Below, one piece after another: positions 53,124 through 63,606 of a stretch of 64,000 nt of DNA (position 1 is its first letter; each line of letters opens with the position of its first letter). The stretch comes from Nitrososphaerota archaeon (GTDB taxonomy: Archaea > Thermoproteota > Nitrososphaeria > Conexivisphaerales > UBA164): assembly GCA_023381255.1 (NCBI GenBank), contig JAMCTX010000010.1:58643-122642 (forward strand). The letters run 5' to 3'. The translations under genes and the position numbers were made by a program. The notes below the pieces were generated by a model, which worked only from the letters and a program-made list of their open reading frames with translations, made no database searches and had not been told where the DNA came from.

Positions 53124-54062
53124 TCACATATAGTCTATATCTATTTTTTCAAGTTCTTCTTCTATGGCGCTCAGTTCTTCAGGCGTAAGCCTCCAGCCAG
53201 CTGCCCCCGCATTTGCCTCCGCCTGTTGCGGCGTTTTAGCCCCAGGAATAGGCACAACCTGATCGTGGCTTAATAACCAGTTAAGCGCTATCTGCGATAA
53301 AGTTTTTCCCCTGCTCTTAGCTATTTTTTCAAGGGTTTTAAGCAAATTTGCCATCTGCCTTATGTTGTTTTTCTTGAATAATTCATTGCCAGACCTTATG
53401 CGATCGTTTGGCAGATTTTTAACGTTATATTTGGCTGTCAGCGCTCCCTGAGCTAGAGGGCTCCACGCAATTATTGTTATTCCGTTCTTTTTACAGAAAG
53501 GCATCACTTCTTCTTCAATTTCCCTTTGAAGCATGTTGTACCTCACTTGGTTGGAAACAATGCTTGCCCTTGATAGATAGTTTAGCGATTCTTCCAGATC
53601 CCTTACGGCAAAATTACTAACGCCTATAGCCATTATCTTTCCATCTAAATACAGCTCTTCCATTGCCTTCATGGTCTCCCTTAGAGATATTTGTTCCCAG
53701 GGGTCCGGCCAGTGTACCTGATATAAGTCAATATATTTTACACCAAGCCGTTTCATGCTAAGCTCTGCTGATTTTATAAGTTCATCGTGCCTTAAATGCG
53801 CTCCATGAACCTTTGTTGCAACAACTAATTTTTCACGGTCAATATTCTTAATTGCCTTTCCAACCACTATTTCAGAATGCCCATTGCCATAAATTTCAGC
53901 AGTATCTATAAAATTCACGCCCAAGTCAAAGGATCGGTTCACAGCCTGAATGATGCTATCGTCATTAACGTCGCTACCCCATTCTCTGAAGCTAGCCTGC
54001 CATGTCCCAATTCCTATTCTTGATACCTTAATTTTACTTTTTCCAAGACTTATATTTTCCAT
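53124..54062 (-). CDS. Aldo/keto reductase
   Basis: 312 aa. NADPH-dependent (alpha/beta)8 barrel. FIDTAEIYGNGHSE carries the catalytic Asp and Tyr; LVVATKVHGA the Lys; LYQVHWPDPW the His. C-terminal PIPGAKTPQQAEANAGA is the NADPH-binding segment. Substrate unknown. A TATTTAAA box (54086-54093) lies 27 nt before the ATG. Confidence 0.92.
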   Translation of the reverse strand: MENISLGKSKIKVSRIGIGTWQASFREWGSDVNDDSIIQAVNRSFDLGVNFIDTAEIYGNGHSEIVVGKAIKNIDREKLVVATKVHGAHLRHDELIKSAELSMKRLGVKYIDLYQVHWPDPWEQISLRETMKAMEELYLDGKIMAIGVSNFAVRDLEESLNYLSRASIVSNQVRYNMLQREIEEEVMPFCKKNGITIIAWSPLAQGALTAKYNVKNLPNDRIRSGNELFKKNNIRQMANLLKTLEKIAKSRGKTLSQIALNWLLSHDQVVPIPGAKTPQQAEANAGAAGWRLTPEELSAIEEELEKIDIDYM

Positions 54063-54085
54063 GTATATTAAATGTTGAATTCCGA

Positions 54086-54093
54086 TATTTAAA
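54086..54093 (-). promoter_or_regulatory. TATA box of the aldo/keto reductase gene
   Basis: TATTTAAA centred about 27 nt before the ATG at 54062; leaderless transcript expected. Confidence 0.5.
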
Positions 54094-54128
54094 TTTAGGT
54101 TATTTTTTAGGGCAATTTAATGCATTAA

Positions 54129-55948
<1,820 letters not shown>

Positions 55949-56009
55949 CTGCAAATATATAATTTCAGGTACCATATTTAAAATTTGTCAGTACACTGAG
56001 CATGTAGTG

Positions 56010-57308
56010 TTAGCTGAGCATAACCTCCTGCTGTATTTTCTCTAAACCCTTCCCCATTGTTTCAATGCCTGTAATCAGTGCTATGATTGCCATTGCAATA
56101 ACTACAATACCGGTAAACCACATAAATTGCTTGATTATATTTAGTGCCAACAGCACTGGAACCGAGATCCCGAATGCGAAATTCGCCAGCCTGTTAATAG
56201 TGAACGAAATTCCATCAGCTAAACCTTTGATTTCTGTAGAGAAAACTTCAGTCTGTATGACATATGCAGCGCTTATATTCATAAACGAAAAAAACATTGC
56301 ACAAGCAAGTACCGCTTCCATAATGTAGCCGTTACTTGTAAATGCTAGGCCAAGCAATAAATCTGAAAGCCCAAGCAATATTATTGAAGTGATAAGCAAA
56401 CTCTTCCTTCCAACAGTGTCATGCAGGGCTATGGCAACGGCGGCTCCGCCTGTTGCCGCAATCCATATTGTGGCGGTCAACGCTATCATCTGCGGGTATC
56501 CCTTTAACGCAAATTTTTCAAGTATCATGGGCGAAAAGATGGTAAATATGGAAGTTGTGCCAGCGCTGAACCAGGCCACTGAAGAATAAATCAACGCTCT
56601 TTTATATTTGCCTGCTAGTAAACGGTAATTGTGCCGGTAATTGCTCAGAGTTGACGACTTAAATTCCTTGGAAGGTTTTATTGAATTTCCGAATTTTGAT
56701 AACCACCTTGGGGATTCGGGCAGCCGGCTCCTCAATATAATAACTATAATCGCAGGTATCGCTCCCAGCGCGAAAATTACCCTCCATATTAAAGGCGCAC
56801 CTATACCTAAATTATATAAAAAATAAGCAGCAACGACGCTTACAAGTCCGCCCAAAGGCATCATCAACAGGGAAGTCCCCAGTAATTTGCCTCTGTTTTT
56901 TATAGGTAGAAGCTCAGACAATAGTGCAGGACCGGATACTATATCTGCACCTATGCCAAACCCTATTGCGATTCTGAGAACCAGTAACTGTGCTGGAGAC
57001 GAGATTACAGCTGAAATAAGCGAAGCTGCCATAAAAAATACCAAGTCTACTATCAACGCAGTCTTTCTGCCTCTTAGGTCGCTAAAAATTCCAAACAGCG
57101 CAGCCCCTGCAACCCCACCCAGATATGTGCCTGTGCCAAGCATCCCCTGCATGCTGGCCGCGATGGTCATTGTCCTTGTGATGAACGGCAGTGCTATGCT
57201 TATATTTAACAGGTCGTACCCGTCGAGAAATGAACCCAAGCCTACTAGAATTGTTGCATACAAAATGAACTTGCTGATAGGCCTTTCATCTAGTTCCGAA
57301 TATTCCAT
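56010..57308 (-). CDS. MFS transporter (metabolite:H+ symporter-like)
   Basis: 432 aa, 12 hydrophobic segments. YDLLNISIALPFITRTM in TM1 region, GIFSDLRGRKTALIVDLVF after TM2 and HDTVGRKSLLITSII after TM8 are MFS signatures, closest in form to sugar-porter and aromatic-acid or metabolite symporter groups. Substrate unknown. It is a single gene. Confidence 0.85.
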   Translation of the reverse strand: MEYSELDERPISKFILYATILVGLGSFLDGYDLLNISIALPFITRTMTIAASMQGMLGTGTYLGGVAGAALFGIFSDLRGRKTALIVDLVFFMAASLISAVISSPAQLLVLRIAIGFGIGADIVSGPALLSELLPIKNRGKLLGTSLLMMPLGGLVSVVAAYFLYNLGIGAPLIWRVIFALGAIPAIIVIILRSRLPESPRWLSKFGNSIKPSKEFKSSTLSNYRHNYRLLAGKYKRALIYSSVAWFSAGTTSIFTIFSPMILEKFALKGYPQMIALTATIWIAATGGAAVAIALHDTVGRKSLLITSIILLGLSDLLLGLAFTSNGYIMEAVLACAMFFSFMNISAAYVIQTEVFSTEIKGLADGISFTINRLANFAFGISVPVLLALNIIKQFMWFTGIVVIAMAIIALITGIETMGKGLEKIQQEVMLS

Positions 57309-57623
57309 GCCATTATTATTAACTATATATTTATAAATTTTTACTATAATTAAACATAATAGGTTAATAAAATCACTTGAACGGCCCTGCTAGCCAATAT
57401 CCATTTTCCGGCACAAATTCACTTGATACAAATTAAAACACATGTTTTCATAAAAGCCGTTAACCCCCTCTCCTACATTATGTGCTCACCGCAAACCATC
57501 ACTGCAGTTAATTCTTCCAGTTGCTTTTCCTGCAAGCAGTGGAACCAGCATCTGCAAACGTCCTCATAACATTTTTGAGTCTTTTTGGATAACAGCTAAA
57601 AACTTGGATCGCCAAGTCAATTT
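57309..57623. other. Intergenic region, nothing recognised
   Basis: 315 nt between divergent MFS and hypothetical genes. AT-rich next to the MFS start; the rest is unstructured by eye and I see no RNA gene. Confidence 0.5.
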
Positions 57624-58031
57624 ATGTATTATCCTAGCATAAAGGATCACATTTCAAGCAGGGACTGGTATGATATCAGGGAGGCCATACGCGCTAATAA
57701 ATACTGGAACTTAACAGAGGAAACAAACTATATTGTATATGCATTGGCACTATCTAGAGCTAGAACACCAGCAAAAAACGGCAAATATGTACGTGCAACT
57801 GGCATAGGACAGGTTATCGCTGGCAACAAACAATATTGGTTTTGCAGAAAATATAGGGTTTTATTAATAAATAAAATGGATAGAACGGTTATCTCTGTTT
57901 TAACATGGAATGCCTTTAAAGTGGCCATAAAGGAAGGTGAAAAAGTTATGGTGCACATGATCCAAAGTGATTCAATTCCTCCATATATTAACTACAAGAT
58001 GATAAAATCGTTGATAAACTCCACTATTTAA
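57624..58031 (+). CDS. Hypothetical protein (135 aa)
   Basis: A basic, aromatic-rich protein (SIKDHISSRDWYDIREAIRA, then GKYVRATGIGQVIAGNKQYW). The family is not recognised, and I see no cysteine motif or membrane segment. It opens 315 nt from the divergent MFS gene and overlaps the convergent MazG-like gene stop by 4 nt. A neat stop-to-stop overlap and protein-like sequence support a real gene. Confidence 0.6.
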   Translation: MYYPSIKDHISSRDWYDIREAIRANKYWNLTEETNYIVYALALSRARTPAKNGKYVRATGIGQVIAGNKQYWFCRKYRVLLINKMDRTVISVLTWNAFKVAIKEGEKVMVHMIQSDSIPPYINYKMIKSLINSTI

Positions 58032-58342
58032 CGGTGATCCCCGCTTCCTCTCAGAGCTCCTCTCCTTTTTCTGTCCTGAAGCTTTTCTATGTTTGACCTT
58101 GCAACATCGTCAAGGCCAATGCCGTATGTTAGGGCCAGTTCCGACAAATACCATAAAACATCACCCAATTCGCCTTTGATTTCATCTTTATTAACAGGTT
58201 CATTATCCCTAATTTCCTTCTTGATTTTATTTGCTACTTCACCGGCTTCCCCCGTTAATCCTAAAGTTAAATAGTATTTTGCTGAATTAGATGGATAAAC
58301 TGCCGTCAAATGGGCTAGTTTCTGGTACTCATTAAAGTTCAT
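58028..58342 (-). CDS. MazG-like nucleotide pyrophosphohydrolase
   Basis: 104 aa from the ATG at 58340-58342 (MNFNEYQKLAHLTAVYP), 25-30 nt after a CTTTTATACTT box; the frame extends to 58390 but the added residues look non-homologous. Mg-binding MazG motif: GLTGEAGEVANKIKKE (ExxE) and KGELGDVLWYLSELA (ExxD). Such single-domain enzymes hydrolyse NTPs or dNTPs to monophosphates and pyrophosphate. IS481-like copy 2 inserted about 145 nt upstream. Confidence 0.88.
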   Translation of the reverse strand: MNFNEYQKLAHLTAVYPSNSAKYYLTLGLTGEAGEVANKIKKEIRDNEPVNKDEIKGELGDVLWYLSELALTYGIGLDDVARSNIEKLQDRKRRGALRGSGDHR

Positions 58343-58488
58343 ACAATTAGTTAAGTATTGAAGTATAAAAGCTGTTTGCATAACGCGCATTTGGCATCAG
58401 TTGCCTTTACCGCCAGCTTTGTACAGGAACTTGTTTTAAAGACAAGCCAATTCTCATGATATGGCCATTTCAGAGTTAGCAACAGCTC

Positions 58489-59505
58489 CTGTCTTTTCCC
58501 GATATTATTAACGCTTTGTTTCATGCTAATATCTGCCTCCCTCCAACCATCAATTGCTGAACATGCCGCGTTGGCTTCCTCCTGTTGTCCCACTTCCTGC
58601 AAAACGCCTGCATGGGGGTCTCAAGCTTGTCAAAATCAAGGGACATGTGAGGCCTCCTTTCATTGTAGTATGTAACGTATTCATCAACGGAATTGAAATG
58701 CTTGACCCTGAGCTGCAGTGACCCAAAGAACCTCTCAATCTTGCCGTTGCTCTGGGGATGGCCGACCCTTTCAAGTATGTGCCTTATTCCCAGTTTAACA
58801 AGGTGTTCCTTAAATGATGTTATGCCGGGAGATTTCACATCGCCATAGTTAGAGAAGAACTGAGATCCATGGTCAGTCATTATTGCAGATGGCCTGCCCC
58901 ACTTTGCCATTGCTTCATCAAGAACAAGCAGCGCATTTTCTGTTGTTGCCTCGTTAAACAGCCCCCATCCTGTTACCATCCTTGAAGCGTCGTCAATGTA
59001 AGCTATGAACCACTTGCCCCTCCACCTGGGATCCTCAACCATGTAGTAATCAGTGTGCCACAATGAGTTTGAATGCCTTCTTTCGTATTTCACCCACTTC
59101 CTCCTCTTGCCTTTATTGAGCTCAGACGCAGACAACCCACGCTTCTTCAATATGCTGTGTATTAGGCGGTGAGATATATTAATTCCCTGCTGCTTGAGCA
59201 ACTTCTCCAGGGCTACCGCGTTTGATGGACGTGAAGTGAATGTTTCCAGCACTTTGTCTTCCTCCCATTCGCTGATAATTCTCTTTGGCCTTCCTGCTTT
59301 CTTCAACTGGGGCACTTCCCCAGTTTTTATGTATTCGGCCCAAAGCTGCCTGACCCTGGATGGGTGTACGTTCTGTAACAACGCTATGTCATTTGTGCTA
59401 AGTTTGCCTGCTGTCTTCTGCCCAATAATCCACTCTATTTTTCTGTTTGTTAATGTCACGCTATGATGTGTATTGTTAAGTGTTAATGATTTTGGGAAAA
59501 GAGAG
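58489..59505 (-). mobile_element. IS481-like insertion sequence, copy 2
   Basis: 1,017 bp. Ends read inward: CTGTCTTTTCCC (58489) and CTCTCTTTTCCC (from 59505 on the other strand), similar to copy 1. A 13-14-nt target duplication (TTAGCAACAGCTCC at 58476-58489 and 59507-59520) flanks it, exact by eye. That indicates recent insertion, unlike copy 1. Confidence 0.88.
58521..59459 (-). CDS. IS481-like transposase, open reading frame
   Basis: 312 aa from a GTG at 59457-59459 that aligns with the copy 1 ATG; the longer frame to 59525 runs past the element end. N-terminal HTH (LSTNDIALLQNVHPSRVRQLW) for end recognition, then the rve catalytic core: LWHTDYYMVEDPRW (Asp), IMTDHGSQFFSNYGD (Asp) and SNGKIERFFGSLQLR (Glu). 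All DDE residues are present and no frame disruption is seen, so this copy may be active and able to mobilise copy 1 ends. Confidence 0.9.
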   Translation of the reverse strand: MTLTNRKIEWIIGQKTAGKLSTNDIALLQNVHPSRVRQLWAEYIKTGEVPQLKKAGRPKRIISEWEEDKVLETFTSRPSNAVALEKLLKQQGINISHRLIHSILKKRGLSASELNKGKRRKWVKYERRHSNSLWHTDYYMVEDPRWRGKWFIAYIDDASRMVTGWGLFNEATTENALLVLDEAMAKWGRPSAIMTDHGSQFFSNYGDVKSPGITSFKEHLVKLGIRHILERVGHPQSNGKIERFFGSLQLRVKHFNSVDEYVTYYNERRPHMSLDFDKLETPMQAFCRKWDNRRKPTRHVQQLMVGGRQILA

Positions 59506-59706
59506 TTTAGCAACAGCTCCAGCAATCTTTATAATTAGCTATAACAAATATCTGGCACAATTTTTAGTGCGGCGTTGGTTAAAGAACTACATGTATAAAC
59601 TCTTCAACTGCCTAGATTAAATAACAACCCACTTTTGAAAATCAAACGATAAGGGAACGCCTAGGCAAAAGCAAAAGGCTTATTTTATATGGCGTAAATA
59701 GCTTGC

Positions 59707-60285
59707 ATGGTCAGCATAATACTTTCAGGGATGCCGGCATCTGGAAAAAGTACTGTAGCACAATTGATTTCAAAAAGGCTTGGTATAAGGTTTCTAGTGG
59801 GAGGCGATGTATTAAAGGGCATGGCAAAAAGCCTTGGATTTAATCCTGAAAGGGATAACTGGTGGGACACAGATGAAGGTAAGCGCTTCCTTGAATTAAG
59901 GATGAAAGACCCCAATTTTGATAAAAATGTTGATAACTTTCTTTTAAACTCAATAAAAAAGGAAGATTGCGTGATTACAAGCTGGAGCATCCCGTGGTTG
60001 GTTGAAAACAATCATCTAAAAATATGGCTTAAAGCATCATTTAAAACCAGGGTCAGTAGGCTAGCCCAGAGGGACAACACAAGTTATGATAACGCTGAAA
60101 AAATTATAAAAGATAGGGATGAAATAAATGTAAGGCATTATAAAGGGCTATATGGTTATGTTCTTGGGAAAGACCTGGATGTCTTTAATCTGATAGTAGA
60201 TGTAGATTCTGTAAAGGCTGAAACTGTAGCTGAAATGCTTATATTATATTACAATGATTTCAAATCAAATGCAAAAAATTCTTGA
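59707..60285 (+). CDS. cmk: Archaeal cytidylate kinase
   Basis: 192 aa. P-loop SGMPASGKSTVAQLISKRLG at the N-terminus and the archaeal CMP kinase pattern ending with VRHYKGLYGYVLGKDLDVFN. It phosphorylates CMP/dCMP. Overlaps the cbf5 start by 32 nt, an archaeal association. Confidence 0.88.
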   Translation: MVSIILSGMPASGKSTVAQLISKRLGIRFLVGGDVLKGMAKSLGFNPERDNWWDTDEGKRFLELRMKDPNFDKNVDNFLLNSIKKEDCVITSWSIPWLVENNHLKIWLKASFKTRVSRLAQRDNTSYDNAEKIIKDRDEINVRHYKGLYGYVLGKDLDVFNLIVDVDSVKAETVAEMLILYYNDFKSNAKNS

Positions 60286-61270
60286 TGCGCTACTGACGAG
60301 AACTGTACCGCTGTTTGAAGAGCCCACCGATCCAAGCTACGGCCATGCGCCGGAGGAAAGAACCGTTGCTGAAGTCTTGGAATATGGCTTTGTGCCACTT
60401 GATAAGCCATCAGGAATGAACAGTTTTGAAGCTGTAGATTTGGTAAAAAGGCTATTAAACGTTTCAAAAGCCGGTCACAGCGGCACTTTGGATCCTCCAG
60501 TATCAGGGTTACTTCCAATTGCGTTGGGTTCAGCTACGAAAGCTCTGTCTTCTCTTTTGCTTGGCCCAAAGGAATACTATGCAGTTATGAAAATTCACAA
60601 AGAAATATCGAAAGAAGAAGCTAAAGCTGCCATAGAAAAATTCCAAGGCCTAATTTACCAAAGGCCACCAATAAGATCTTCTGTGAAAAGGGAAGTTAGA
60701 GCAAGGAGAATATTTGAGCTAGAACTTGTGGAAACCGATGGAAAGTTTTACCTGTTAAGGATTTTGTGTGAATCAGGAACGTATGTTCGCAAATTAATAT
60801 ATGACATGGGCGAATTGCTTGGAGTTGGTGCAAGCATGGTCGACCTAAGAAGGACCAAGGTTTCAGGATATGGGGAAAATGACGGATTTGTAAGGCTCCA
60901 GGAAGTATATATGGCATCGGAGGCTCTGAAGAGGGATGACACAAAAACTTTGAAGTCAGTTGTATTTCCAATAGAAAGTGCCATGAGGCATCTTAAACCA
61001 GTTATTGTCAAGGATTCAGCTGTGGCATCACTGTGCAATGGGGCTTATTTGGCGATTCCCGGAATAGCGAGAATAGACCCTTCAATACAGCAAAACGACA
61101 ATATCGCAATTTATACGCTTAAGGGCGAAATAATAGCCACCGGCAGGGCTGTAATGGATTTCAACAGTATTGAGGAAAGCCAAAAAGGGATTGCCGCAAT
61201 GATTGAAAGGGTCATAATGAAAGAAAATACATATCCTAGGAGCTGGAAAGCTGCAAAACAAGCCCTTTAG
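60254..61270 (+). CDS. cbf5: tRNA/rRNA pseudouridine synthase Cbf5
   Basis: 338 aa. TruB-like core GFVPLDKPSGMNSFEAVDLV and catalytic KAGHSGTLDPPVSGLLPIAL (Asp), followed by the C-terminal PUA domain (SLCNGAYLAIPGIARIDPS). It modifies RNA with H/ACA sRNAs and can also act on tRNA U55. Start lies in the cmk 3' end; its 3' end overlaps the convergent phosphohexomutase stop by 35 nt. Confidence 0.94.
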   Translation: MISNQMQKILDALLTRTVPLFEEPTDPSYGHAPEERTVAEVLEYGFVPLDKPSGMNSFEAVDLVKRLLNVSKAGHSGTLDPPVSGLLPIALGSATKALSSLLLGPKEYYAVMKIHKEISKEEAKAAIEKFQGLIYQRPPIRSSVKREVRARRIFELELVETDGKFYLLRILCESGTYVRKLIYDMGELLGVGASMVDLRRTKVSGYGENDGFVRLQEVYMASEALKRDDTKTLKSVVFPIESAMRHLKPVIVKDSAVASLCNGAYLAIPGIARIDPSIQQNDNIAIYTLKGEIIATGRAVMDFNSIEESQKGIAAMIERVIMKENTYPRSWKAAKQAL

Positions 61271-62588
61271 CCATATTTAGAAGCCTCAAGTAACCCGTTC
61301 CTTCAGATTTTATCTTAATCTGAGGCATTGTGTTTGATTTCCTAACCAGAACCCATCCGTCATCAAAGTACGCCTTAATGCCGTCGATGTCAATAACCTT
61401 TTGCGCCACTGCGCTCAGCTCCCTGGTGACTCCTGCCATGACCAGCTCCTTTTTATTTTCTTCAACCGGCACCGTTATAACATCAGATGAGGGCGGAAGC
61501 TTAATTTTGGAAACAAGCTCTGATAGCTTAGTCCCACTGTTCGAAATATACTCAACCATCTTTATCCATGCAAACATTGCATCATCTAGACCATACATGT
61601 CAGCAAAGTAATAATGCCCGCTTATCTCCCCGCCAATAAGCGCCCCCCTGTTTATCATTAAATCAGTTATATATGAATGGCCTACCTTGCTTACAATTGT
61701 TTCATATCCTAGAGATCTTAATTTATTCTCAACAGCTTCTGAAAAGTTAACTTCAATAACAGCTTTTTTATTGCTTTTCCCGCGGTAAAGCTCGGCAAGC
61801 ACAGCAAATGCAACATCCCCTCTTACAGTCTTTCCTTTTTCATCTACAAACAGTGCCCTGTCGCCATCCCCGTCAAACGCGACCCCCAGATCAGCCCCCT
61901 CATTTATCACAGCCTCCTTTAGCTGGCCCACTGTCTGGTCTGTGGGTTCTGAAGGCCTGGATGGAAATGTGCCATCAGGCATATCGTTTATAAATCTGCA
62001 ATTAAACCCAAGGCCCTTGCATATCGCTTTTGTAAAAGAAAACGTCGCACCGTTGCCTATGTCAACAATAATTTTCAACTGATTTACTGTTTTGACTTTT
62101 GGCTTGATATAATCCACGTACACTTCTTCAATGCTAGTTTTAATTTTAGCGCCTTCGCTTTTAGGTGGTGCCTGGCCAGAAAAAAATATCTGCTTGAACT
62201 TTTCCATTCCAAAACCTTCTGCAATTATCCTGCCCCCCCTTTCGCATAATTTAAAACCATTATATTCAGGCGGATTATGGCTTGCGGTCACCATTATTCC
62301 CCCGTCAAGCCCTAGATGGGCTATTGCAAAGTAAAATGCCGGAGTGGGAACCAGCCCAAGCATATGAACCTTGTTCCCTGTAGCGTTAAGCCTTTCTACT
62401 ATAACATTGTACAAGTCTACGCTTGAGTCACGCACGTCCATTCCCACCGCCACGCTTCCAGGGCCGCCTACATATCCAGTTAAAGAATCCGCAATTTTTG
62501 TAGCAAATTCTTGGTCAATTTCCCTGCCGTATATTCCCCTTATATCATAAGCATGAAATGTTCTAAGATACCCTTCTTTCATTTTCAA
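61236..62588 (-). CDS. Phosphomannomutase/phosphoglucomutase
   Basis: 450 aa. Active-site Ser in TASHNPPEYNGFKLC, Mg loop DGDGDRALFVDE, sugar-binding GGEISGHYYF, and C-terminal phosphate-binding NTMPQIKIKSEGTG are all present. It interconverts hexose 1- and 6-phosphates for glycan or sugar-nucleotide synthesis. Its 5' end overlaps the deaminase copy 2 3' end by 26 nt, so co-transcription is likely. Confidence 0.93.
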   Translation of the reverse strand: MKMKEGYLRTFHAYDIRGIYGREIDQEFATKIADSLTGYVGGPGSVAVGMDVRDSSVDLYNVIVERLNATGNKVHMLGLVPTPAFYFAIAHLGLDGGIMVTASHNPPEYNGFKLCERGGRIIAEGFGMEKFKQIFFSGQAPPKSEGAKIKTSIEEVYVDYIKPKVKTVNQLKIIVDIGNGATFSFTKAICKGLGFNCRFINDMPDGTFPSRPSEPTDQTVGQLKEAVINEGADLGVAFDGDGDRALFVDEKGKTVRGDVAFAVLAELYRGKSNKKAVIEVNFSEAVENKLRSLGYETIVSKVGHSYITDLMINRGALIGGEISGHYYFADMYGLDDAMFAWIKMVEYISNSGTKLSELVSKIKLPPSSDVITVPVEENKKELVMAGVTRELSAVAQKVIDIDGIKAYFDDGWVLVRKSNTMPQIKIKSEGTGYLRLLNMAKGLVLQLSSS

Positions 62589-63606
62589 TTAGCTCCATCA
62601 ATGCCGTGTCTATTTCTTCATAAAGATCCCTCTTTTTTTCATAGCCTATAAAGGAGGCAAAAACGGAGTTCTTGGCAAGTATCACTATCTCATCCAATGT
62701 AAGGCCGAGCTCTGCCACAAGCGCCATATAATTTTCATTAATATAACCCCCAAAATAAGCCGGGTCATCGGAATTCACGGTAGGCACAAGTCCCCGTTCC
62801 ATCATATTTCTTATGGGAAAACTGCTCAGGGGGACTATGTGATTGAGCTTCAAGGCAGACAGAGGGCACGCTGTTAATGGTATCCTCTCCTGCGACACCT
62901 TTAAGCTCAACCTGTCGTCATCTAATATGTGGTATCCGTGGTCTATTCTGGAAACTTTAAGCAGCTTTATGGAGCTCCATACGTATTCAGCAGGGCCCTC
63001 CTCGCCCGCGTGCGCTACAGCAAGGAACCCTTCGTTTCTGGCCCTTTTGAAAACATTTGCGAACTTTTCCGGCGGGTTGCCAAGCTCCTTTGAATCCAGC
63101 CCAACGCCGATTATCCACTTTTTGTACTGCAGCGCTTCCTCCATGGTGCGCATGGCTGACTCCTCTGGCAGGTCCCTCAGGAAGCTCATTATGAGCCCGA
63201 TTGAGATTCCATACCTGTCCTGCGCATCCACTGCGGCATCATGCAAACCGTTTATGACTGTGCTGAAATCGATCCCCCTCCTGGTGTGCGCCTGCGGGTC
63301 AAAGAAAACCTCAGCCCTCCTGACGTTCTGTGACGAAGCCTTCCTAAAGTATGCCATTGCCAGGTCATAGTAATCATTCCTGTCAACAATTGAGTTGACG
63401 CCAAGATAGTAGAGGTCAAGGAAGCTCTGCAGGTCACTGAACCTGTATGCCTTCCTTACATCATCCACGGTTTTGTACGGAAGCGCTATGCCGTTCTTCG
63501 ATGCCTTGTGCAGCATCATCTCGGGCTCAAGCGTGCCCTCAATGTGCACGTGCAGTTCTGCCTTTGGAATCTGGGCTATGATTGGAAACAACCCATTGTC
63601 TGACAT
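62563..63606 (-). CDS. Adenosine/adenine deaminase family protein, copy 2
   Basis: 347 aa. Same catalytic motifs as copy 1 (KAELHVHIEGTLEP, VAHAGEEGPAE, SRIDHGYHI, TVNSDDPAYFGG). Residues 1-227 are specified by the duplicated block; residues 228-347 differ, including an extra C-terminal extension ending ENERRVS. Base composition along this copy looks uniform, unlike copy 1, so I take this as the likelier ancestral arrangement. It overlaps the phosphohexomutase gene by 26 nt. Confidence 0.87.
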   Translation of the reverse strand: MSDNGLFPIIAQIPKAELHVHIEGTLEPEMMLHKASKNGIALPYKTVDDVRKAYRFSDLQSFLDLYYLGVNSIVDRNDYYDLAMAYFRKASSQNVRRAEVFFDPQAHTRRGIDFSTVINGLHDAAVDAQDRYGISIGLIMSFLRDLPEESAMRTMEEALQYKKWIIGVGLDSKELGNPPEKFANVFKRARNEGFLAVAHAGEEGPAEYVWSSIKLLKVSRIDHGYHILDDDRLSLKVSQERIPLTACPLSALKLNHIVPLSSFPIRNMMERGLVPTVNSDDPAYFGGYINENYMALVAELGLTLDEIVILAKNSVFASFIGYEKKRDLYEEIDTALMELIENERRVS